Positions 35,110 through 53,899 of a DNA stretch of 64,000 nt are shown piece after piece. Source of the stretch: Myripristis murdjan (taxonomy: Eukaryota > Chordata > Actinopteri > Holocentriformes > Holocentridae); the NCBI RefSeq assembly GCF_902150065.1, contig NC_043990.1:15979699-16043698 (forward strand), read 5' to 3'. The notes below the pieces were generated by a model, which worked only from the letters and a program-made list of their open reading frames with translations, had not been told where the DNA came from and ran no database searches. The position numbers and the translations under genes were made by a program. Position 1 is the stretch's first letter. Every line of letters begins with the position of its first letter.

Positions 35110-36429
35110 GCTCCGACTTGGGGAGCGCTAAATGACTTGTCTCAAATACTTTTACTGTAAAACGATATGAAACAGTCCTTGTCACAATGTTTTGGAGCTT
35201 ATGTTTTATTTAAATATATATTAAGTACATTTTTGACCACAATACAGGCTGTCTGCAGGGGGAAATGCCTCCCTCTTGTAGTTTGAACTCTCAGATAATC
35301 AAGCCACTGATGCTGCACCAAAGTAGTCCTCAAGCCAAAAAAGACAAGGACAGTGCGATATAATTATTCCACTGTTTATTCAGATATCTCTGATTTTTAT
35401 TTATGAAAATTTGACCTCCTTTTTTAATAAACCTTTTGTTGTAGCTGTTCTCAAAAAGTATCAATCAATCAATAAATCAATAAATCCAATCCAATCCAAT
35501 AATCCTAACCATATAACCTTTACATAATATTGCAGGGACTTATTTATTTATTTATTTATTTATTTATATTGTTAGTTAGTTAGTTAGTTAGTTATTTGTT
35601 AAGTACAGACCACCATGAGCAGTTCCAGATACCAATTGTAAAAGTTGCATATGACCTATTTCCACTTTCATAATTCATCAACAAAATCAAATAAAAATAA
35701 ATAAAAAATAAACACTCAATAAATCAGATAGCACTGAGCTATTGTGTGATGTAATGTCAGAATAAAGAGAACCTGAGGAACTGTCCACCATCATTAAAAA
35801 CAAAGTTGTGTGACATGTTAAAGAGTTCAAATGGAAAGTGTAAAGCAAAGCTACCTGTTGACATGTTACAGTAACGAAATACATGACTTTTCTTATCATC
35901 TGTTTACGTGCCTTCCATATCCCTGCCGTCTAAATGTAATCATCCAAAACAGAAAATTCCCAGTTTCCCAGCTGATTGCAATGAACGTACAAGCTCCATG
36001 TGAGTGAAGCTGTTAGTAACGATAATCTGGACAGACCTTGAAGGAAGCAATGAATAGGCGGAGAAATATGAAGCGGAGAAACCCGAGCCTGCACCTCCTC
36101 TCCTCCTGCCTGGCTCCAGCAGAGTGCGACTGGAACCCAGCTGCGGCCCTTGAGCTCTGTGTGGGACTACAGCTGGGCGGCGAGGGGCCCAAAATGCAGC
36201 ATGAGGGTCCCTCTGACAGCTGAGCCAGGGATGCAGTGCGTGTGAGGTGCAGTCAGCTGAAGTCATCACCTTTGTACACAGAATAAACTCAACATGCTCT
36301 TCACTTCAATCCTCATGTATTTCTTGTATTTCTTCTGACTTTCTAGCCCCATTCACAGAGTCAAGGAATGCATGGGAGCTATTTGAACCGGTCCCTTTAC
36401 TGAGCCTGACAATTTGGACTTGTGGAAGT

Positions 36430-36461
<32 letters not shown>

Positions 36462-38420
36462 AAAACCCAGTTAGTCTGAATTTTCTTGCCCAATCCTAAA
36501 AGCCAAAGAATGTGAGTGACCACCTCCTCTTTGCTCTGGGACTCAGAGGCTAATATTTGTTGTACTGATGCCAAGGTGCTGTTGTGGCAACTGTAAATGC
36601 ACAAGGCAAACTTATTTATTTAAATATATTTAAATGTATTAACTAAAATGACCTCCACATAGACGCACATTATATGCATGCATATTGGACTTTAAATGTC
36701 TGTGACGGAGGGATGGAGGGCCACATGATGTTTTTGCCAGTGTTAAACAGAATCTAAAAAAAAATTCACTGAAAGACAATGAACTCTAACATTATAGTGC
36801 ATTGCCTCCCCGTGCAGGCTGGGGTGTTTGAGTGCAGCCTTAAAGCAGAATCTGCATTAGAGTAAAGACTGTGTCACTGTGTGCTCTGGTTCCTTAATAG
36901 GACTTGCCAGCTTAGTTGCTTTGACAAATTGCAGCTGAGGGGGAGACTTTAAATCTCAGTGACGGTAAGAAGAAGTGGGTCTTGAACATGTGAAAATATT
37001 ACCTTCCACCTCCATCTTCACATTCTTTCAAACATACAAGAGAAATAAAAAGAGAGAAACTTCTGTCTTAAAAAACTGACATATCACCCAAGCAGTTTTG
37101 TTCACCAGAGGGCAAATTACAAGCTCATGTAAACATTTTCTCTGAAATTTGGGTAGTGTTTGTGATCTACTAGCTGATGTCTTTACAAAGTTCGGGATGT
37201 CTGTTTGAGTACACTGGATAGTCTTGAGGTCATTAATGCCAGTGAGTTCAAACAACTGGCAATGGATGATTAGAAGTTTGTTAAAATTTGTTTATTACAA
37301 TTTTTATTCAGATAACTTCCCTGTCACCCACACCCTGAACTAAAACATCTGTTTCATCTGTTTCAAATCTTAAAGGTACCCGATGTGCCGTCATAAAGCC
37401 TCTGTCACTTTATTGAAGGCTGAAAAATGTTCCTCCATGCAAACAGGTTAAATTAGCTCTTGGCTCAGCTTTGAGCTCTAATAAGCAGGGCTGTGTTGTC
37501 GTGGAGGGCCAACCCACCTCAACCCTGTTTATCCACCAGTTTATCTGGGTGTTTTCTTATAAGGAACAAACAAATCATAACGAATATATTACTTATTTTT
37601 GTTTGTGATGATGGTTGTTTGCAAAGCTGTAGTGACAGCTGATGAGGTAGGTAGGCCTTCACTACTAAGCAAAATGCTTAAACTCATATTTCAGCTAAGA
37701 CAGGTATACTTCAAATTACCAACAGTGTTGAGTATAGTCTGTACACCTATGTATACTCTCCACCACACCACCGGTTGTTTGCCTTATGATGATCAAGTGG
37801 TGGCTATAGATTTCCAGCTTTTCATTTCTCGCCAGAATTTTGTTGCTGTTTTTGTTTGCCATAAGCCAGACAGTTAGCTGCAGCTAAATGATTATAATTG
37901 ACTCTGCAGGCAGTAAGATGTCACTTGTCACTCTCTGGCCTACTTAAACATGGTTAACAGTAAGCTCACGTGGCTCCAGTCTATCAAATAGTGGCACACT
38001 CCCTCTGAAAATCTTGTACTTTGTTTTCCCACGCGTGGCTTTTCTTTGAAAGCACATCATTGCAAATTACAAAAAACATCAGCACACCACTGACAAGCAG
38101 TGTGATTCATTCAAGCTGCCCAGTTAATTCTTAAGATGGCATGGCAATGTAAAGTTAATCTTTTTTTAATCTTGTTTACATCAAGCGGATGCTGTCTCCA
38201 GGGATTAAATACTTTATTTAATCAGTGCAGTGATAAGCCCTCTGCTGTCAGCACTCCTACACAGCATAGGGACTATTGGACTTTGATATAGATTGTCCAG
38301 CTGGCAGGGCGAGCATCACAGGTCAAACTGTCGTGCCACTTCTACCAGCACAAACACCCAATTACATTTTGCTACCCTGTCATGTCCAATCAGATTCAGA
38401 CTGTGTCAGGGTTGTTCCTG
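35110..38420. other. Intergenic region between lix1l and afp4
   Basis: No gene could be supported. It holds (TTTA)n(GTTA)n at 35541-35595, a 30-base T run at 36431-36460, and a GC-richer patch at about 36035-36240 with open frames that resemble nothing familiar. The lix1l promoter should be at its left end (a CG-containing stretch to about 35130). Confidence 0.5.
35541..35595 (+). repeat. (TTTA)n(GTTA)n tetranucleotide repeat
   Basis: About seven TTTA units followed by about seven GTTA units, preceded at about 35460-35505 by degenerate ATCAA/ATCCA repeats. Confidence 0.9.
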
Positions 38421-38440
38421 CTGGGCCGGCTATAAGAAGT
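38386..38440 (+). promoter_or_regulatory. afp4: afp4 promoter: CCAAT box and TATA box
   Basis: CCAAT is at 38386-38390 and GGCTATAAGAAG has its TATA core at 38430-38435. The predicted start is near 38458-38462, about 30 bases downstream, and a donor AG|GTGAGT follows at 38492/38493. The spacing is that of a focused, tissue-specific promoter, consistent with a liver-secreted protein. Confidence 0.7.
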
Positions 38441-38457
38441 TCAACAATCTTAAAGGA

Positions 38458-38492
38458 GGGCACCATCTGATCCAAGTTATCCTGCAGTACAG
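38458..38492 (+). other. afp4: afp4 non-coding exon 1
   Basis: The short segment from the predicted start to the GTGAGT donor. It has no ATG. The next exon starts at 39740 after TTTCTTCAG, 21 nt before the start codon. Confidence 0.6.
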
Positions 38493-39023
38493 GTGAGTCT
38501 CGTGTCTGCCTCTTGCTCTTTCAGGTTTTAAAATGCTTTTGACATGCTCCGGCCTAAAGCATCTGACCCAAATTACACAGTTAATCTAAGTTTCACATCA
38601 TGAGAATTTGACTCTCTTTACTTATCTATTGCTTTTCTGGAGTGCAAAAATAATCTTGTATTATGCTGTGACATGGACTGTATATTTTTAAAGGATTTCT
38701 GAAGGATCTTGGAGTGATATTGATTCTTTTGAAAGTGAAATGTGTGCTGAGTGTGAAGTAATGTTATGATGGGAAATCCTACACGCTAAATTATATTTGA
38801 ATTTCCCCTTCAGGGAGATCAATAAAGATAAATCTAATGTAGACATATAATATAACCTAATCTAAAGGAATTGAAGGACCTTATGTCAGTCATTTGATTA
38901 AGAGATAGTGAATTGTCTTTGATCTTATTGTTTCTTTATCAAATTGATCAAATAATTAACTCCTTCATTCTAAATTCAGTAGCAATAATTTGGCACTCAA
39001 ACATCTTGTATGGAGAGCAGCCA

Positions 39024-39044
39024 AACAATCTTAAAGGAGGGCAC
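39024..39044 (+). repeat. Second copy of the afp4 start-site segment
   Basis: A 21-nt match to 38443-38463, ending TTAAAGGAGGGCAC, lies inside afp4 intron 1. Confidence 0.85.
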
Positions 39045-39441
39045 AAAACCCGTCTAAGTTTGCCTGCTCTTGAATCAAAGCAGTAAAAGAAGGGAGTTAA
39101 TGTCTGTGCTGACATGATTTCTCCGATAAGCCGGATAAAGTTCACAAGTTAATCAGTGAGGTTGAACAAACGGTGATAAAATATGGATTTTATTGTCTCT
39201 TGGTAAAAAGCCAGGCTGGTTTTCCCTGGACCAGTTGTGGGTTTGAGCCGTGAATCATTGGATTAGACAAAAGCAATGTGAAAAAAAGCTCCACAGAACT
39301 TTTTCACAGCTAAAATCCAAGCCTTGTAAAATGGACATTGTTAGGGAACCTTGACTATCCACTCAGCAAATAAACAACCGGCTGTGCTGGCTGTGTGTGG
39401 GTATTCACTGAGTAAATAGAGACATTGCTCATGTTGTGTGT

Positions 39442-39443
<2 letters not shown>

Positions 39444-39491
<48 letters not shown>
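39444..39491 (+). repeat. (GT)n microsatellite
   Basis: About 23 GT units in afp4 intron 1, flanked by CACTCAGTAAATAAAC-like short repeats at about 39360, 39405 and 39503. Confidence 0.95.
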
Positions 39492-39493
<2 letters not shown>

Positions 39494-39760
39494 CTGAAAA
39501 TTCACTCAGTAAATAAACAAAATGTTCCTGCCGAGACAGCTGAGTCAGAATTAATGACCAGCAGTCATAAGGTTGTTAGGACTGTAAGTGTTCCCTATGG
39601 ACCGACACATTTTGAAATGATCCTGAATTGATGTATGTAACTTTGGATTAAATAATTCAGCTCCACTGTAACAAGAGCTACAGCATCAGACTGTGCCATT
39701 TTGTGATGGGGAATAACTAAATGTTGTTGGTTTCTTCAGCATCCCCTCCAGTCAGCAGCC

Positions 39761-42068
39761 ATGAAGTTCACTCTCATCGCAGCCCTTGTTGTTGTGCTTG
39801 CTCTGGCACAAGGTACAGTATGATCACACCAGATTTTTTTTCAGTTATTATTATTATTATTTTTATTCCGTTATTAACTCGTTTTAATTCAGTTTAGTTT
39901 CAATTAGTTTCCAGAGTGAGTTTGCTTGTTTCAGTTTAGTTTTTATTGTTGAAAAATGTTTAGTTTTAGTGTTTTATTAGTTTCAGGGTTTTTTTTTTAT
40001 ATTATTATTATTATATGATTTATGAAGTTCAGAATAGGTATTAAAATACAAACCTGACACTTTGTTCGGGCAGTTGACTCCCAGTCATGTCAATGTCTCA
40101 ATAGACATCAGCACCAACGTGTCCTCATGCCTCTGTCTGATGAATTTCACCAAATGGATGAGACAAAGAAAAAGACATTTTCTTATATTTTTATTATATT
40201 CACTTAATTTTTTAAGTACATAATACTGTTTCAGTTAGTTTTAGTTTTTTGCTAAAGCACTTTTTTTTTTATGTCATTTCATTTTTTTTTTCACACCCAG
40301 TTTTAGTTTTTAGTTTTAGTTAACTATAATATCAATGGATCAGACCACCATTTGTAACCTATGTCACCGGTTTACTCAAAAAATAAATCCAATTAGTTCT
40401 CCAAGTTTGATTTGAAATACTACATAACCTTTTGCAAGAATTTAATGTATTCCATGTTAACATAATTAGTTTGATCTGTTAACTTTGATCTCTTTGTGCA
40501 AACTGACAGGGAGCCGAGCAGCACAGGCTACTGAGCTGGAGAATATCAGTCAGTTCTTTGAGAACCTGAAAAACAAACTGACTCAGGATCTGACTGACGC
40601 CATCCAAGTCCAGGAGGTGGCAAGCCAGGCTCAGTGAGTTCACACACTGCACCAGCCACTCCCTCTTGTTAAGTCACTGTGCATCATCTAGAATAAGGGG
40701 TCACTGGAGGATTTTAGAGCGCTCCAAAGTAAAAAGCTGTGACCCTCCCACTGACCAAAATAGATTTTTGACCAAGTGACTGGAAAAAAAATTATAGACC
40801 CTCCCCCACCAAACACCAAACATTACAATAATTTCTCTGTCGAAAACAATGTTCAGTGTATAATCAACAAATTTTTTTTTTGTTCAATTTGGTCTCTTTT
40901 CTTCAATAGGTTTGGTTAACTGTGGATACATTTTATAATCTAAAAACACTTGATGCCAATAATCTCAATAAAGTCACCCTTCTTGTAATTATTGCTGTAT
41001 TACATCTCAATTATGCAGAGGCTATTTGATGTGTGGATTACAGTTATATCTGTGGGCATCATGGGTAATCTGAGATTGTGTGGGTTGGATTATAAGAATT
41101 TACATTCTTTGGGTGGAAAAAAAAAACTCTTTCTGAGTTTATTAAATGCTTGCAGCAATCCTCCAACAGCAGAAATAATAACTGTCTCTTAAGAGAAAGG
41201 CTATGATTATGCCCATCACACGCAAGGCACAGTGGTGTAAATTCATTAATTTTTTAAATCTCCAGACACACTAACAGAAACAGTTAGGATCTAATGTTAA
41301 TTAATGCTCTGTGTTCTTCTACACATCCAAAACATCCCCCACACAGTGCAGGTTCATGTAGATAAACTGTTTGGAGTAAAGCAGCTGGTCTCCTGATAAA
41401 TCCTGAGCTCCATCAGCTGTCCAAAAACATTATTTCAGAAGCTAAAAGTTTAACTCTGTTTCCCCTGGAGAGTTTCTTCTGTTGTGGCAAATTTGTATGA
41501 TCCTCCCCTGGACTCAAACTAAAAACTGTAACCTTTTACAAAAAGTAAAAAACCACCTCTTTTCCTCCAGTGTACCTCTCAAATTTCAAAAGGTCCCTAA
41601 GTAAAATCCCTTTCAGCAGCCTGTTCCTCACCTGCTGTTGCCCACACTGGACCATGGCAAGATGTTAGTTCAGTAATTATGTTACCAAACAGCTGTTTTC
41701 TACTAGTATTAGTATCACAGAATGTCTTTGGCTGTCACTGTTGGATGGTGGAAAGATGTGGTCACTCTTTCAACAGTTGATCTTCACATGATAAATGTTT
41801 AAAAGCACTCATTTATGGCACTGTTTATCATGTTCTCTCACCTCTTCCATGCAGAACCTTTGTGGAAAATAAGAGAACCGAGCTGGAGCCAGTGGTCAGT
41901 CAGATCCAGGACCAGCTGAGGACTGCTGCTGCCAAAGTTGAGGAGCAGTTAAAACCCTTGGCTGAAAACATGCAGGCTCAGGTTCAACCAATGGTCGATG
42001 ATTTCCAGAAGCAGATGGAGGACATCCTGAACAAGCTGATTGGCCAAGCCAGGGCCATTGGCAACTAA
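39761..42068 (+). CDS. afp4: Type-IV antifreeze-like protein / 14-kDa apolipoprotein (Afp4)
   Basis: A small secreted exchangeable-apolipoprotein-like protein. Sculpin LS-12 gave the type-IV antifreeze family its name; orthologues occur in many fish and are thought mainly to have lipid-related or developmental roles. Coding exons: 39761-39812, 40510-40633, 41855-42068; 129 aa plus TAA (LS-12 precursor is about 128). The signal peptide MKFTLIAALVVVLALAQG is followed by an amphipathic-helix protein: ATELENISQFFENLKNKL, EVASQAQTFVENKRTELEP, VSQIQDQLRTAAAKVEEQL, MQAQVQPMVDDFQKQMED, ILNKLIGQARAIGN. High Gln/Glu/Lys/Leu, almost no cysteine, and 22-residue periodicity fit the apolipoprotein fold. 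The gene is single here and opposite in strand to all its neighbours. Ice binding cannot be inferred from sequence. ApoA-II-like naming is an alternative. Confidence 0.92.
39838..40335 (+). repeat. T-rich dispersed repeat, copy 1
   Basis: Contains GTTTAGTTTTAGTG, TTTATTAGTTTCAGGG and TTTTTTTCACACCCAG with a TAGTTTTTAGTTTTAG end. The same blocks in the same order occur at 54270-54680. It is probably a non-autonomous element. It fills much of afp4 intron 2. Confidence 0.55.
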
Positions 42069-42201
42069 ACCAAAACCAGTTTGCTTTGCCACTACAGTCT
42101 CCTGTCTTGGACTGAGTTAAAGCTTGCGCCACAAAGGAGTTCAGGATGAAGTACAACAGTGCTTGACATTGATGTGCAGATTACAACTGTCCCAAAGTTC
42201 A

Positions 42202-42207
42202 ATTAAA
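42202..42207 (+). terminator. afp4: afp4 polyadenylation signal ATTAAA
   Basis: TTCAATTAAATCCTGG lies 134 nt past the afp4 stop codon and is a common variant signal. The 3'UTR would end near 42225. Confidence 0.6.
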
Positions 42208-42229
42208 TCCTGGAACAAGGCCAAGCAGT

Positions 42230-43240
42230 ACTGTCTTCACTTTATATCTGTATGTGCTTTGATAAGCTGGTATTGTATACTTTTGATCACTTTGATCACT
42301 TTTGGTGATCTATTGAATTTGGGGTGAAGCAAACAATTTTGAGCTGAAAATTCAGCCTTGAACAGGTGCTTCATCTTTTTTTGCTCAGTGAATGTTCATA
42401 TAACTTAATCTTACTTCACATACCTCTTTCTTGCTATGAAACCATCCATTTATATTTTCACAGCACTCAATAAGTTTGGACATTTTGCGCTGATGACAGA
42501 AAACATGTCTGAAAACCACCCTCTGCATCGGCGCCTCTTCTTGTCTACAATATATGATCTATTAAAACAATTTTATATGGTTTTTGGCAGTTTCCCATAC
42601 AGTGAAAGGACTCGCATACTCTTTACAAAAACTCATGTTCAACAAAGGACTGTCAAAATATCCTCCTCCTCCAGAGTGAACAGCCAGTTATTCTCTTCAG
42701 AAAACAATGAATTGTATCTCTGTGTAACCTGTTGCATCTTATCAGCCCTATCAGTTTTTAACCAACACACAACAGAAATTGTGCTTCACTAGAGGTGCTA
42801 TAAAGTTGTTTTATGTATTTAAAAGTAAATAGGATTTTTAATTATCTCAGTTCAAAACAAAGCTTATGGTATGGCAAAACATTTAAAATGACAAACAGCT
42901 GATGCCTCCATGTGTCCATGTGTGCTGAGTGAGCTGAAATGTGTTTATCAGTTAATCAGCTCGGTATTTTTTGGTCCAAGACAAAAGGGCAAGGTTACAA
43001 ACCTTATGATTTTATAAGCAAATAAAATGCATTTAACTGCCTTTACATTTCAGGATTGCATAGTTGTACTATCACAGTACACATATAACAGACAATCTAT
43101 CCAATCACTGCTCTTTTCAGCCTGCGTACCCACGAGAAGCAGGCCCACTATTTAGTTGGGATTACAATTCACTCATTCAATCATTGTTTTTCCAAATTAA
43201 AATTGCCACACAATGAAACTGACAAACAAAAAAAGTACAA
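42230..43240. other. Tail-to-tail spacer between afp4 and pabpc1
   Basis: No gene was found in this kilobase between the two convergent 3' ends. At 43099-43165 there is a partial relative of the foldback element of 7357-7551 (CCAATCACTGCTC, GCCTGCGTACCCA, GCAGGCCCACT). Confidence 0.5.
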
Positions 43241-43260
43241 AGCCCAAGTGTTTTTTGAGT

Positions 43261-43266
43261 TTTATT
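43261..43266 (-). terminator. pabpc1: pabpc1 polyadenylation signal AATAAA
   Basis: Minus strand GAATAAAACTCAAAAAAC is located 706 nt past the stop codon, giving a roughly 0.7-kb 3'UTR similar to mammalian PABPC1. A-rich stretches at about 43400-43620 inside this 3'UTR contain further weak AATAAA-like sites. Confidence 0.6.
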
Positions 43267-43971
43267 CAAGCAAGCAAAAGGTCAAGGGAAATTTCACAAT
43301 GGAGGCTGTCCTAGTATTTCTACCACAGCCCAAACATTCAAACATTTAAAAGGGATAAAATGCCAGAGAGGAATGCTTTCATTAATCTCACTTCTCATGG
43401 AATTCACTTCTAAAAAACCCATATTCATCCATTTTTTGTTTTAACTTTTTCCTTTTTTTATGTATTTTTCTACTTTTTTTTTTTCTTTTAAACTTAAACG
43501 AACAAGACCTAGCATTTGGTTCTCTAGGCCCGGCTGGAGAGTTCCTTCCTTTTTTTGATATTATTTGACTTCTTTTTACTTTGTTTTGTGTATTTTTATT
43601 TTTTTCAATGTTTAATTCTTTTCTCCCATCGGTGAAGCTAGTCTCAAGGTTCCCCATTCCTGTGAACACAACAGAAAAAGATAATTAGTGCTACAGATTA
43701 TTTAGTCATGAGGTCAATCAATTTAGTAATCAACACTATTTTTCATTTCGCCCAGGCGTTTGAACAAGACTTGTATTTCATTACCATGTGAATTAATAAA
43801 TCTGTGTACAAATAAATACATACAGATGTCAACAAATGAACCAGTAAGGCACGGTGTCATAATCAGGTGCCATAACTATAATGCAAACACTGTCCTCCCT
43901 TTGCTTGTCCCTCTATGTCCAGGTGGAAAAAATCTGGACGTTAGTAGACTTTAGACTTAAGTACCTTGGGT

Positions 43972-53338
<9,367 letters not shown>

Positions 53339-53710
53339 CTACGCGTAAAGTTTTAAATGAATGCGAACGCTTCTTCTAACGGTAAGCTGTCAAGCTAGTT
53401 CGGAGCAGATTCGATCCGGATGGTTAGCAACCGTTGACTTGACAACTGCGGTATTTTAAAAGTGAATTTTTATTAGATGAATATATTAATTGTTAAAATG
53501 ATATAGTTTATAATTTCTAGTGTGATTAAAACGTTGTCGTTCAAAATTAACCACAAAAACAAAAGCAAATCTACTTGGCCTTGCTTCTTAGTGAACCAGC
53601 AACAGACGTCGATTGAAGAAAATTTGTCGTTCGATTTCGCCCCTTGTTACCGTCCAGTCCTCGAATGTCTACTCCAGCTTCACCGATTTTGTTACAAAAG
53701 AAAAAAAAAA

Positions 53711-53768
53711 TGATTTTTTGGCGTTTTTAATGTTTTTGAATTTTTTTTGTATTTTTATTTTTTTTATA
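53711..53768 (-). promoter_or_regulatory. pabpc1: A-rich autoregulatory sequence in the pabpc1 5'UTR
   Basis: On the mRNA strand this stretch is a series of oligo(A) runs (lengths about 7, 5, 8, 5, 5, 6) separated by short T/C-containing spacers, with another A-poor gap before a T run. Mammalian PABPC1 mRNA carries an equivalent element to which PABP itself binds to repress translation. Position (within the 5'UTR, about 70-130 nt from the predicted cap) and form both fit. Confidence 0.75.
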
Positions 53769-53839
53769 GAATGTGTGCCGAGCGAGCTCAGGAGCACACA
53801 CGCACTCACACAGCACTAACAGCCGGGGTTGAGGGGGAA

Positions 53840-53898
53840 GAAATAATTGGGAAGTTGTTGTATATATACTGCTGCTGACGTCACCGAAACGGACCAAT
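53840..53898 (-). promoter_or_regulatory. pabpc1: pabpc1 core promoter: CCAAT, CRE, TATA and 5'TOP start
   Basis: Reading on the minus strand: ATTGG (53894-53898), a full palindromic CRE TGACGTCA (53876-53883), TATATATA (53861-53868), then 20-30 bases later C at 53840 beginning CTTCCCCCTC. A cap-site C followed by an unbroken pyrimidine run is the 5'TOP motif that places PABPC1 mRNA under mTORC1 control. The resulting 5'UTR is about 544 nt with no intron. Confidence 0.7.
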
Positions 53899-53899
53899 C

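Noticed and set aside
36035-36240. GC-richer patch with open frames on both strands between lix1l and afp4
   Set aside because: No recognised protein, no consistent splice sites and no promoter; kept as intergenic.
39761-42068. Reading afp4 as ApoA-II or ApoA-IV
   Set aside because: Length, signal peptide and the QAQ-FVE-K, NFQKQME-type blocks fit sculpin LS-12 more closely, although the families are related.
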